Source of the DNA: Nyssa sinensis
Lineage: Eukaryota; Streptophyta; Magnoliopsida; Cornales; Nyssaceae
DNA: 64,000 nucleotides
Assembly: GCA_008638375.1 (NCBI GenBank)
Contig: CM018047.1
Span: forward strand, 50,042,679-50,106,678
Reading direction: 5' to 3'
How positions within the stretch are numbered: position 1 is the stretch's first letter; the number at the start of each line of letters is the position of its first letter. Positions 44,001 through 52,689 of the stretch are shown here, in pieces. The position numbers were made by a program, and so were the translations under genes. Under the pieces are notes generated by a model that did no database searches, was not told where the DNA came from, and saw only the letters and a program-made list of their open reading frames with translations.

Positions 44001-46568
44001 TTCCCAACCCTCCCCTCCCTTTATTTTATCCACACCATGGGTCATTATTTACTCCCGGTATTATTAGTGAGCCCCTTCCTCTTTTATCCAAACACCAGCT
44101 TCACAAGGTGATCGGAACTACTTTATCCAATCCCCTCCCTAAGCCGGCAAACAAACATAGCCTTAAGGATAATTTTTTTGAGGGTGCTTCACTTTTGGTT
44201 GAAGGAAGCTTTTCCTTACTTATTTTATAGACTTTTTGAGGGAATTGCGACTGTAATTTTTGTTGTTGGATTCCTTTTGTATTCTGGGTTCGCTTCGCCC
44301 CCCTCGGACACCTTTATTAATAATACTTTTACTTATAAAAAAAATAAAAATAAATAAATACATCGTGCCTTTTGCTTTAACATGAAACCGAATCCCATGA
44401 CTTTGTTTAGGAGTGTTGAAGGCTTTATGTGCAGAAACTTGAAATTTTCAAAGGTCTTCACTAGAGCAACATCTTGTGATTATTTATATTAATTGGAGCA
44501 CTAGTTGTGCTGCACTGTGATTTGAATTTCTAGACAAGTGTCAGAGGGGACGGGAACATGCTAGGAGTCTCCTCAAGTAGACTACCTGTGTATAGGAGAT
44601 GTCACCCAAAAACCTTACAAAAGAATGAACAGAATCTAGGGATCTCCCAGTCAACAATGGAAAGTCTACTACAACAGGTTTTTAAACTTTTGAATGGGCA
44701 TCACCAAATCCTCAAATGATGGTGGTGGTACGATGATATCACCGTGACATGTTGGACATGAAGCAGTAAATCTGAAATAAAATGCAGAATTTGATGCAAT
44801 ATTTGGACATTCCATTTCAAGTGAAAACAGAAAAGCTGGTTGAAACAAAATTATTGAGTATGATTTGGAGAGAAGTACCATGTTTTTGCACAAGTTACAA
44901 ATACTTTACAAAAGGGCTTGGATGAGTCCCACCTTTGCTTTCCCTGATTTATCTACATTGTCCTACCTAAAGTAAATCAAGGGCCTCATGCTTTCCTTTG
45001 CCTTGATTTATCTTGACTCTCTCCATAAGCATACCAAGGAAAATGAATGAGCTTTCTCTTCTATTCTATCCTCTTTCCTCTTCTTGTGATAGTCAAATCA
45101 TGAGTTAGGCATTATAGTGAGAATTAAAATTACAGCTGCGCTGGACCCTTCTGGAAATATATAAACTTAACACCCGGAAACATAAAATATAAACTCAAAA
45201 CACTTATTTTTTTCAGAGAATCACGTACCATTATGAGGTTCTTTGTTATACCAACTGTTCTCTCTCTCTCTCTCTCTCTCTCTCTGCTATGTGACAATTC
45301 CACCCATAGTATTGATGATTTCTCCCCTGTAAAGGGGAAGAAGGGGATTGAGCTTCGTAAACCATGAAATGGTTGATGGATTCTGCTGCTGTACATTTTG
45401 CACATCACATGTTCATATGTTCTGGTCATCCAGATATTTGAATGACTAAATGTTTTTGATCATCAAATCATAATGAACACTACTTGTGTTTTCGGCACCG
45501 GTTTGAGTTTCACTCTCCTCCTTTTATGTCTGACCAAGAGATCCATATATCTAGAATATTTGAATGACTAAATGTTTTTTGGGTAAATTACACTGATTTC
45601 TCTTGAGATTTATGATAATTACGTTGACCTCCCCTGACATTTTTGAAATTATATTAATCTCCTAAACTTTACAAAATAATATAAAGATACCTCCCTTTTG
45701 TCAATTTTTTTTCTTCAAAATGACGAAACTGCCCATTTTTATTTATTTATTTTTACAAATTTTTAATTTTAATTAATTTATTCTAACTTTTTTTAAAAAA
45801 ATTTAAGGTAAATAACTTATTTTTATTTTATATAAAAATAAATTTAAGGTTTTTATCAATATTTATTCGAAAAATGAAAAAGAAATTGGTTAAGATTTAA
45901 AAAATTGAAAAAAAAAATGTAGGGGGTAGTTTTGTTATTTTGAAAAAAAAAAATTTGACTGGAGGGAAGTATTTGTGTATTACTTTGTAAAGTAGGAGAG
46001 GTCAGTATAATTGTCATAAACCTCAAAGAAAGTCAGTGTAAGTTCTCCATGTTTTTTTATCATTAAATCAGAATGTATATTACTTTCGTTTTTGGCTTCG
46101 GTTCAAGTCCCACCCTGCTATATGTTTGCCAGCTGTGCATAAACAATACTAGTGTTGTTATTCCTGCTGCCTGTCATGAATCTTCGTCTCCCTCCTGCAT
46201 ATTGAGTTATTAACGGTTTTTTTTTTCTCTTTTAATTGGATAGGATGTTGGGGCTACAATAACTGACCATTCAACTCTCACACATGAAGAGAAATCGCTG
46301 AAGGTATGTGCAACCTGAACTGATTTTCTTGGCTGGAATTTTATGTTCATCTTATTGCTGACATGGTCCAACGATGATCTTTCAGGGGCTTCAGTTCATT
46401 GCAGGAAGCAATGAGTCGAGTGCAATAGAGAAATCTATGATAAACACAAAAAGGAATGATCTTGCCGACAATTCTGCCAAAAGTGTCTCAACTATGAAAA
46501 CGAGAATTCACAGGTCTTATCCGGTTGGAATTTCCTTGAGTCGGGACATCTTGGGTTCAGATTTGTGA
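23194..46568 (+). CDS. DUF1664 family protein, complete, 11 coding exons, 321 aa
   Basis: Plant-specific family of unknown function, related from memory to Arabidopsis At1g04960. Coding exons: 23194-23248, 24010-24143, 26805-26886, 40780-40850, 40987-41088, 41191-41280, 41823-41897, 42001-42033, 42144-42224, 46244-46303, 46386-46568 (stop TGA). All junctions are GT-AG, the frame is open throughout, and the sum is 966 nt. The protein has a hydrophobic N-terminal segment (KVLILVGAGLTGSIIL, about residues 11-26), a second one near residues 93-110 (YLMPAAALGAMGYCYMWW), then a heptad-rich coiled-coil region with paired blocks such as VATVSKQLEHVSEAL and DLSQIGYDIETIHQLV. The conserved C-terminus is MKTRIHRSYPVGISLS. 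This suggests a membrane-anchored coiled-coil protein. ATG 23194 was chosen; ATG 23200 is two codons later. Introns 3 (13,893 bp) and 9 (4,019 bp) are swollen by transposons. Exons are intact, so the gene is probably functional. Confidence 0.93.
24144..26804 (+). other. Intron 2 of DUF1664 gene
   Basis: 2,661 bp. It holds an imperfect direct duplication (about 24623-24750 and 24885-25055) sharing CGCTTGT(C/T)ATCCAA, TTAAG(C/T)TGTTAGGTG and the exact CACCCACGTGTCATCCTTGT; this may be a repeat-element fragment. Small open frames elsewhere have no recognisable domain. Confidence 0.6.
27599..28833. mobile_element. PIF/Harbinger-like element nested in LTR B
   Basis: The left end is GGCCCCGTTTGGATA; the right end inverted is GGTTATGTTTAGATA; both are flanked by TTA (27596-27598 and 28834-28836). 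A TTA duplication and a GGNCNNGTTTGG-type end are the hallmarks of PIF/Harbinger/Tourist elements. Comparison with LTR A shows the surrounding LTR resumes exactly where it stopped, confirming the insertion. There is no transposase frame in 1,235 bp, so it is non-autonomous. A family X MITE fragment (28498-28700) is embedded in it. Confidence 0.75.
28498..28700. mobile_element. MITE fragment, family X (copy 2)
   Basis: Shares the body of the 56861-57065 element: ATGCATTTGGATATAATAAT, ACGCGTATCCCGCGTTTTAA and CTGTTTTTGAAAATCTAAAC. Its outer ends merge with the surrounding Harbinger-like element, so one may have inserted into or derived from the other. Confidence 0.5.
29729..29812. repeat. 42-bp direct duplication inside LTR B
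   Basis: Two adjacent units of TGTCT(A/G)GCCCAAGTAGACA followed by TGGATC(A/G)AGCCCATAATTT, differing at two positions. Not present in LTR A. Confidence 0.85.
30911..31026 (+). mobile_element. tRNA-derived SINE, copy 1
   Basis: A 116-bp element with an RNA polymerase III A box (TTAGCTTGAGTGG) and B box (GGGTTTGAGTCCC) at tRNA-like spacing, then an A-rich tail. It is flanked by the 10-bp duplication GATATAATGC (30901-30910) / GATATAACGC (31027-31036), one mismatch. A 10-bp-class duplication and A tail fit LINE-mediated retrotransposition. Relatives are at 36812-36903 and 39397-39503. Confidence 0.82.
31380..32165. repeat. Degenerate tandem repeats, about 290-bp units
   Basis: At least two, probably three, diverged units. 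Shared pieces are GGGACTAA(G)TTGAGATGCCATG against GGAACTAACTGGAGATGTCATG, and AGAACCTCCCTAAGAGGGC against AAGCTCCCTAAGAGGGC. Starts are near 31420, 31700 and 31965. No coding potential seen. Confidence 0.55.
33370..33745. repeat. Inverted-repeat element, purine/pyrimidine-rich
   Basis: The left arm TAGGAAAGAAAGGAGAGGAG and the inverse of the right arm (CTCCTTTTCTTTCCTTCCCT near 33711-33732) pair imperfectly. An internal TTTCGTTTGGATAGCTAATG resembles a second MITE end. Probably one MITE or two nested ones; no target duplication resolved. Confidence 0.4.
34327..34382. repeat. Poly-C and (AC)n tract
   Basis: A C run of about 18 (34334-34351) followed by TCCCCTCTCTACACACACAC. Confidence 0.9.
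34390..34730 (+). pseudogene. Exon-like segment resembling a transit peptide leader
   Basis: A block with higher GC than its surroundings. From about 34541 a frame reads ATTSVFVYCPLHCFKRPQFL and continues to about 34716 with Ser, Asn, Lys and Arg but almost no acidic residues in its first 35 positions, as in chloroplast transit peptides. The upstream 150 bp resembles a 5' leader. A would-be ATG (ATGAGGCC) is out of frame with it by two bases. It has no continuation and no identifiable homologue. It may be a captured gene fragment, a decayed pseudogene, or chance. Confidence 0.25.
34945..35072. repeat. (TA)n and (CT)n microsatellites
   Basis: TA units at about 34950-34973 and CT units at about 35024-35072. 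Frames through them are artefacts. Confidence 0.9.
35377..35934. mobile_element. hAT non-autonomous element, 558 bp
   Basis: Ends TAGGGGTGCAA and, inverted, TAGGGTTGTAA, flanked by the perfect 8-bp duplication ATAGTAAT (35369-35376 and 35935-35942). Subterminal regions are rich in GGGC(T)CGGG / CCCGACCC in opposite orientation. An 8-bp duplication and TAGGG ends define the hAT superfamily. No transposase is encoded. Confidence 0.92.
35945..36480. repeat. Degenerate AGAGA-rich low-complexity DNA
   Basis: Irregular repeats of TTTTAGAGAGA-like units separated by AT-rich DNA. No gene. Confidence 0.6.
36812..36903 (-). mobile_element. tRNA-derived SINE, copy 2
   Basis: Minus-strand relative of the SINE at 30911: A-box-like TTAGCTTGAATAG, B-box-like GGGCTCAAGTCTC and the downstream GGCACATAGTGGGTG. 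More diverged than copy 1; no clear target duplication. Its tail abuts the right end of the putative long-TIR element. Confidence 0.65.
37207..38119. mobile_element. hAT non-autonomous element, 913 bp
   Basis: Ends CAATGTTTTAAAACCCAAAC and, inverted, CAATGTTTTAAAAACCAGAC, flanked by the perfect 8-bp duplication ATGAAAAT (37199-37206 and 38120-38127). The 8-bp duplication indicates hAT. The interior is AT-rich and contains a snRNA-type USE/TATA arrangement. No transposase frame. Confidence 0.9.
37724..37775 (+). promoter_or_regulatory. snRNA-type promoter signature (USE + TATA) in hAT element
   Basis: TTCCCACATCG (37724-37734) differs from the plant USE consensus RTCCCACATCG at one base and is followed by TATAAAA at 37769-37775, with 34 bp between. 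In plant snRNA genes this wider USE-TATA spacing selects RNA polymerase II (U1, U2, U4, U5); the shorter spacing selects polymerase III. Downstream, ATACTACCTTTC only loosely resembles a U2 5' end and no snRNA body follows. Transcription is unproven. Confidence 0.45.
38280..38815 (+). mobile_element. LINE 3' end, 5'-truncated
   Basis: Plus-strand translation around 38520-38600 gives KRVRKAWLITPLCIWWSIWR followed by ERNN, the conserved C-terminal motif of plant L1 ORF2. The sequence ends with the usual TTTACTTATCAAAATAAAAA tail. Several stop codons; dead copy. Confidence 0.75.
39397..39503 (+). mobile_element. tRNA-derived SINE, copy 3
   Basis: A-box-like GTTAACTTGATTGG, B-box-like GATTGCCTGAGTACC, the shared GGGACAAAGTAGGTGTGTG segment and an A-rich tail. 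Flanked by a diverged 17-bp duplication beginning GAATTA(A/G)CCT (39380-39396 and 39504-39520). Confidence 0.75.
39640..40740. repeat. About 550-bp tandem duplication next to exon 4
   Basis: Unit 1 (39640-40188) and unit 2 (40189-40740) align over their length, for example GATGCTCATCC(A/G)TAGATCTG, CCAATTGCGTGCTATCTTCT and ATTGTTATTAGTTATAGAGT. Each unit also contains two diverged copies of an internal block of about 130 bp with CATCCAAACAT and TTAAAAGAAAAGAGTA. Unit 2 ends 39 bp before the exon 4 acceptor, so the branch-point region may lie in or beside the repeat. Confidence 0.85.
41281..41822 (+). other. Intron 6 of DUF1664 gene
   Basis: 542 bp, GT-AG, no repeat or gene recognised. Confidence 0.7.
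43690..44345 (+). mobile_element. LINE 3' end, interrupted by a MITE
   Basis: Plus-strand frame reads WVMPQTVKDLLFIWGG and, after a stop codon, FLRRERNMRIF, the C-terminal part of plant L1 ORF2. The 3' end (GGACACCTTTATTAATAATA, then an A-rich tail) lies at about 44300-44345. The copy is split at 43921-44162 by a Tourist-like MITE. Confidence 0.72.
43921..44162. mobile_element. Tourist-like (PIF/Harbinger) MITE, 242 bp
   Basis: Ends GGCCATGTTTGTTT and, inverted, GGCTATGTTTGTTT (13 of 14 identical), flanked by TTA at 43918-43920 and 44163-44165. Inserted in a LINE remnant. Confidence 0.88.
45437..46130. repeat. Direct duplication split by a MITE
   Basis: TTTGAATGACTAAATGTTTT and the following 75 bp (45437-45530) recur at 45559-45580 and 46049-46130, ending in GGTTTGAGTTTCACTCTCC and GGTTCAAGTCCCACCCTGC respectively. 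Both ends resemble an RNA polymerase III B box, so the duplicated unit may itself be a SINE-like or tRNA-related fragment. Confidence 0.6.
45581..46048. mobile_element. Mutator-type MITE, 468 bp
   Basis: Long inverted ends: GGGTAAATTACACTGATTTC... and, inverted from the right, GGAGAACTTACACTGACTTT..., similar over more than 50 bp. The perfect 9-bp duplication ATGTTTTTT flanks it (45572-45580 and 46049-46057). Long inverted repeats with a 9-bp duplication define Mutator-like elements. No coding capacity. Confidence 0.9.
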
Positions 46569-46735
46569 TTTTTCCCCTCCAAATATAGGATGGATCAATT
46601 TTGTGTGTACCATCTTTCCCATTGATTCTGTGAATATATATATACCTCGTTGTGGGAATTCACATATTTGTTGCCAGTGATGGAGAATTATTTGAGGGTC
46701 AAAATGACCGTCTCTGATTTGTTTCTTCTAAAATC

Positions 46736-46741
46736 AATAAA
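46736..46741 (+). terminator. Poly(A) signal AATAAA of DUF1664 gene
   Basis: AATAAA lies 168 bp downstream of the stop codon, a usual 3' UTR length for plant genes. Assigned by position only. Confidence 0.5.
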
Positions 46742-46759
46742 ATACATGATGTTTGCATT

Positions 46760-48112
46760 CTGTTGTATTCACATCAACGTACAATCACCTCACAAATTTT
46801 ATGTATTTTGTTTTCCATAACACCTTGTTTTGCCGTGTGAGGGTGAGGCCCACCAAAGCGTGATAGCTTGCAAAGTTCGTTCGTTTGGTTAGGCTTTTGG
46901 GAGGTGAGCCCTGTGCGTTTTGTGAAATGAATTACGTTCACAATGTGATTTTCCTAGGAGCTTTTACCGCAGCGCCGAACTGCGTTGTGGAAAGGATTGA
47001 TCTGCCTATTAGCTTAATAGATTTTTGCTAATTGTTCATACACCTAGCATGCTACATTTGATGGCTGACGAATTTGGAACCCTCGAGAAGGTTTTATTGA
47101 AAACGTGAGGAAACACCGGGAAAATAACAAATATTTTTTAGTTTCAACTCTGCGACATAGAAGGAATAGAAAATGATTCATTGAAATAATGAGTTTCTAT
47201 TGATATCGACACAGCTGAGATTGCCAAATGTTCGGGAGTTCCTCTATTCATATCACTTGACATAACCAGACTTCCATTTTTCATCACTTGACATATCCTT
47301 GGAGAAACTCTAAATGTTCCATTGACGGACAAGAAGCACCCTTTGCGCACAGAAAGAAATTTAGTGTCACCGTCATTTCCAAATGCCTGCTGGTATGATT
47401 GCATCTTGTGTGGGACACACTGCATTTTGTGCAATCAGAGGCGGAAATTCAATTGGGAAGCAGTCGAAGAACAACATTGCATTGAAAATTCCCTCAAGTA
47501 CAAGTTGAAGATGCAGTGGGATATTTTCCCTTGAACACAAGTTGAAGAAGCTAACCCATTTTCTTGTGAACTATAAGATCAACAGAAGGAACTCAGAAAG
47601 GATGGTTCCATGTTGAATTCTGCCTTCTCACTTAGAATGAAAATAGAAAACATCACAAAATGAAATTTCATGCCAGGATATTACTTCTATCTATAAACGT
47701 GTGTGTGCTCTCGAAATATGCAGGATCGATCGATGCCAAAAATGTACTCAATGAAATATTCATTTTTGATAGAATACAACAAATAATAGTTGCATACTTG
47801 TTTTATTCGTTTCTTTTTCTCCTTCAGCAATAGCATAGATGGCATCTCAAAAAGGCTCAGCCTTAGGCACACACCTAGAGGACCAACATTCTCAATACCG
47901 ACTGTTTACACATACAAATCAAGGTAACCTCCTAATCTCACTTGTTTAATGATTCTAATTGATGATGAACTAGAGGTTTTTTTAACTGATAAATATTTTG
48001 AGTCATAACATGTACATGGACAATTCAATGATATATTCAGAAGCCACTACATACTTTTAAAGTGTGCATTGCAAGTAGAATCAAGAAACTGACATTATAT
48101 ATCTTGACAGAA
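46760..48112. other. Intergenic region between convergent DUF1664 and IQD genes
   Basis: The two genes converge here, so both 3' UTRs lie at the edges. A 96-codon minus-strand frame at 47434-47144 has ordinary composition but no recognisable domain; a small or decayed gene cannot be excluded. Confidence 0.45.
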
Positions 48113-50505
48113 TTAAAATCCCAATTTGGAGTTGTTGCTGGTCACAACTTCAAGTGATAGTTGAGATGTAGCATCTTTGCATTTGATTTCTCTCTCAATT
48201 CCTGGCTGCTTTTGCTTTTGCTTGTGTTTTTTGTCTTTTTTTTCCTCCCTTGCACAATCTTTCTTGTTTACCTATAGGAAAATGGAAGTCACAGTAAGTG
48301 AAACAGTGCAGAGAAACCGAAACAGAGAAACAGATAACACGAGGAGTCATTTTGTGACTTGAGGTTTTGCTAATAAAGTAGTCATCCATGTTTTTAGCTG
48401 CTAAGTTTGGTTGGCATTGTAGAACTTTGATGTGAAGAAGAAGAGATAAAATTAGTCTTTCCCTTTTACCAAACAGGTCATCACATTGAATGAACCAAGG
48501 CTGGATCAATGATCATTAGTTTACTGAAAAAGACTCATAGATACTAGCAATTGAGGTTTCTACCTTGGGATGTTCTTTTGGGTAGTGGTAGCTTGGCACA
48601 GTTTTTCTTCTTGACACACTTCTTGTAGCCTTAACCCTATTCTTAGCAAGCTTAGAGTAATCTCTCTCTTTAGGTGCAGGTTCTAAAATGCTATCAATTT
48701 GGACAGGAACCTCATTGGATCCACAACTCTCCTTTTCTTCCCCTGCTACATCGAAAAGTCTCTTCCTGACCATTGATCTCTGGTTGCTGTTGCTTCGCTC
48801 AAGCTGCTTGTTTATGTGACCGTCAACAGAAGAGCCCTCTGAAAGGCGTGTTGCCATCCACCGTTCCAGCCAGCTCCAACCCATGTTAGGTTCTTTTCCC
48901 TCTGATCTGGTTTGTTTCTTCTTCGAACATATTCGTAGCTATAAAATGATTGGCCATAGTAGAATTAATCAGAAATATTCTCCATTTCCTTTGTCTAATT
49001 TAGATAAGAATTTCTACTGTACCTGTTGTGAAAAAGCATAAGCTAGTGCTCTCTCTCGCCTGGTGGTTGCTTCCAGTCTGTTCTGAATCCTCATTTTTGA
49101 TATATTGCTGCTCACTGTGCTATCATCCCATTCTTCCTGCAAAAGCCATCTGTTAAAACATATTATATGAGCTGAATAATGCTCGTTCAAAGAATTATCT
49201 TTTTAATTTTTTATTGGTTTCAAAACTTTAGATGTTTCCAACTATTTGTCAGTTGTATTTGAGTGTATAAAATCCCCATTGTATACATGGCAAGTTATGG
49301 TTCCTCCTACCTAGTTTGGAGCTAAGTATTATCCTAATTTTAATGTTTGTTTGGCTATCTTTACTAGTAATTGTTAGTTTTTTCAATTACCCAAATCGAA
49401 ATCTTTTTGAGTAATGCTAATTATCTAAGATGTTTTAGTCTTGAATTTGAAAAGAGGAAGAGCTTAATTCGTCTTCTTTGATTAATATTGTGATAATTCA
49501 TTAGGCATTACCATGTCCATCTAAGAACTAAAATACTAGAAGCTCTAATCTTTTATGATTTAACCTTTAGCTTCATAACTTGGGTTCTAGCTTTCTGTAG
49601 CAATCGATGGTGCATAGCTATGCTTCCCTCTTGGATTGAGAAAACTTCTGTTGAATTTCCAGTTTGAACTTCAAGTGATGTACCCACAGACTCTTTACTT
49701 GGACTTCCTGTTCCGACAGCAATCTCCTGCTTGCCATCCGTCAACTTGAGTCCATCATTTCGACGCCTAGCCTGAAATTTTTAGCACCCAAATGGCTGTA
49801 AGATTGTAAATTCTACATATAAGGATATACATGCAAACACACACACACACATATTTCACAATAGTTTCATGGTAATTCAATGATTAAACAAAATATCTAT
49901 TTCTGCAAGATGTGTAAGTTGGAAGGAACTAAATTTTGGGAATGAAACAATGCATTGATATATTTCTGACAGTGTTAATTGACCAGAAAGCCTCTAAATG
50001 CTGTCTGGATGACAATTGCTGCATCTTCTCTGCAAAATAGTTTGGCGGTTGAATTCTGCTTTTCCTTTTGTACTTTTTCCTTGGTCTCTTTGCTTTGGAT
50101 ATCTCCTTTGTCAATTAAGTCCTCTAGTATGGGTTGTGTAACAGTGGCCTCAGAGCTCTCTTGTGTCGGTTGTGAAATAGTTGCCTCAGAGCTTCTCACA
50201 GATGCTGAATCCTCCTCTGCAAGGACTGAGTTGAATTCATCCCCACAAAGGTATGACCTGACAGAACTCCATTTTCTCTTTTCCATTGCATTGCTCCTTA
50301 CCTGGTTGGATCAGAGCAGATGATTTAAGTAATTGTGTGAGACAAACTATAAGAGGAATTGAATGAGCATGTGAGGTGAGAAATAACTACTTTGAAGATG
50401 AAGAAAATGGAAAGTAGAATAAAATTTACTCACATTGGTGTCATTAGTTCCAATGGACCGGCTTTTGGAGAAGACACTCCTGACCAGCTCCCCAGTGATA
50501 CCCAT
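48113..50505 (-). CDS. IQ-domain (IQD) calmodulin-binding protein, complete, 6 coding exons, 414 aa
   Basis: IQD proteins are plant scaffolds that bind calmodulin and often microtubules or membranes. Exons (minus strand): 50505-50434, 50301-49984, 49771-49565, 49136-49023, 48938-48564, 48271-48113 (stop TAA). All are phase 0 with GT-AG introns. The start MGITGELVRSVF gives the usual basic amphipathic N-terminus. The IQ motif AAIVIQTAFRGFLARRR fits IQxxxRGxxxR and spans the exon 2/3 junction, about residues 122-138. I find only this one IQ repeat; typical IQ67 domains carry three. The conserved RRERALAYAFSQQ and MGWSWLERWMA motifs of the IQD C-terminal half are present. Exon 6 encodes a Lys/Gln-rich tail (VNKKDCAREEKKDKKHKQ). 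Without the exon 5 donor (CCCAAG|GTAGAA), translation would read into intron and stop at 48516, so a retained-intron isoform would be shorter. The subgroup is not assigned. Confidence 0.92.
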
Positions 50506-52340
50506 CTTACCTGAGCAAACACAAAGCAGAATTTTCCAATGGGTTGTCTCCAATTCTATGGAAAACCATCTAGAAGTTCTGATGCTTCCTATATAGATAA
50601 TGAATTAGAAAAAAAGTGGAAAACTGCCAGTGATATGCTTCACTCAGCTGTCTCAGTAAACTAAGATTGGACTATTATAAAGCTATTAAAATTTGTTAAT
50701 AGTTAATAGTTATAAATTAGAAGAAATCACATGTTAGCTAGAATTAAGTCAGAAGATCTGCAGGATTTGCAGAGCTTTAGAGCTGGACATGGAACACTTT
50801 AAATCAAAAAGGATAAATAAAAACTGTAAAGTGAAGAGTAGATAGAAAGGATGGATTTGAGAAGTGCATAGTTTTATTGCTTTTTTTGCATTGCTTTTTG
50901 CACATGGCTTGTAGCAGATTGGAGTCATAAAGTTTGCTTGCTATTGGGGCTTTGTCTATTCCTTTGTGGTTACTGCATGCTTTTGCACTCTGCTTAGGTT
51001 CCCTAGTTCAATTTCTTTTGTACCTTAGAAACATGTTAATGCATTTAGGGGCTGTTTGGAGGGGGAGGCAACTGAATTAGTGGTGTCTGGTCCAAACAAA
51101 ATTGACATGACCCCAAAGCTCCCTCTGAAAATGACCCAAAATGAAAATGTACAGACATCTTGTTGTCGGCCTACCAATTATTGAATGCCCCAAACAAGCT
51201 CTCTCATTGTTAGAATGAAAAGGTGGGAAAAGAGTTAGATATTTTAATGCAAAAATGGTCGTCATAACAGGATTGCTGACAATGACAAACTGTGTTTGCA
51301 TCTCACAACTATCAGATATCTGCTTTCAAGTAATGGGTATGTGTTTGATCAATATAGTCGTATAGACAATTACTGAGTGCATTCCAAACATGGATTTTAA
51401 ATGATAGAATTCGACTAAATACGCTTGGGCATTATTTGGACGGGGACAATTGACAATTCTTATCCTGTCTCGTATTTGGTGTAGTTAATTGACCTGAATC
51501 CTCATTGTCAGTACATCGTTTGTATTTCATTTAGACAAGATAGCAAAAATGGGGTCATTTGTTATCTTATATATAAATTTGCTATCTTTATGTGCTACTT
51601 TAAAAATTTAGCACTTTAATGAAAGTAGCAAACTTTAATATTTTATTATTTTGACCGGTTGCAGGTGATAAGTACATCATCTACCACTTTAGAGTCCATC
51701 ACTTTTATTTTATCTTCTAACAATAGATGGGATCTATCATCCATTAGGTCCCCCAATGAGTTTCACCCCTTATGTGAGGATGAAAAAAAGGTAGTAAGTT
51801 TTGAAACATTACTCATAAAATAAAAGTAGGTGGAGAAAGGGCCATTCCAAGCCCCCTTGTGGATGCTAAATATAGCCTTATTATTTAAGCTTGTGATTGT
51901 TATGTTATGGGTCGTATCGACATGGCGTGCGGTCTACAGATTGTCTGAAAGGTAGCCTACAAGGATTGTCATCATCATCCATTATAGATTTACTAGTATG
52001 GGTTCTTGTCTAAATACAATACTCAAAATAAGCATGTCGTTAACTATATTATATGTAGATATATGTGTGTGTGTGTATGTGTATAGGGTGGCATGTGGTG
52101 CACAGTGAAGGTTTCCAATTGGTTAGCATAAAGCTGTATGATGTACCTGTGGAATAAAAAGGGTTTGCTTGAAATATTACATAATTCATGATCCCAGAGG
52201 CAGAGAGGTGGTCCATTAATTAAATGGTCTGATTGGCTGCCCACTATTTTCACGTGGACATAATTGAAGGTGATGGTGGACCTCACTCCAACATTATACA
52301 TCCTTCCTCCTAGTCTGTTTAACGTATGGATTTTGATCTA
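50506..52340. other. Upstream region of IQD gene
   Basis: Contains the IQD promoter and leader on the minus strand. TTTGCTCAG|G just before the start codon looks like a 3' splice site, so the 5' UTR may contain an intron. The rest is AT-rich with short open frames and no recognised gene or element. Confidence 0.45.
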
Positions 52341-52346
52341 ATCTAT

Positions 52347-52348
<2 letters not shown>

Positions 52349-52390
<42 letters not shown>

Positions 52391-52402
52391 CACACACACA
52401 CA
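52349..52402. repeat. (TA)n(CA)n microsatellite
   Basis: About 16 TA units followed by about 10 AC/CA units. Confidence 0.95.
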
Positions 52403-52689
52403 ATAGATTTGTAAGGCTGTATAAGGGTATTCATATTTGAGTCTCCATTGTTGGGTTTCACTTGTTAGATCAGATTAGATTATTAAATCATATTTTTGGT
52501 AGTTAATTGATTTAAAATTTGAATCAATTAATAAATAATTTATCATATTATCGGATTGAATTCGAATTACTCTAATTTGATCCGTATCTGCTAGATTACT
52601 GGATCAGATCGGATTCAAATTAGGATCGTTTGGTTTTTAGTCCATGAGATGAACTTTTTTTACTATAAGGTCTAGACAAAAATACTTCA

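Larger units (their letters stand above)
42225..46243 (+). other. Intron 9 of DUF1664 gene
   Basis: 4,019 bp. Contains a LINE tail with a Tourist-like MITE (43690-44345), a (CT)n tract (45261-45283), and a duplicated segment with a Mutator-type MITE (45437-46130). The stretches 42225-43690 and 44346-45436 show nothing recognisable. Confidence 0.8.

Noticed and set aside
51046..51200. Possible MITE (GGGGCTGTTTGG ... CCCCAAACAAGC)
   Set aside because: The ends match over only seven bases when inverted, and no target duplication was found.
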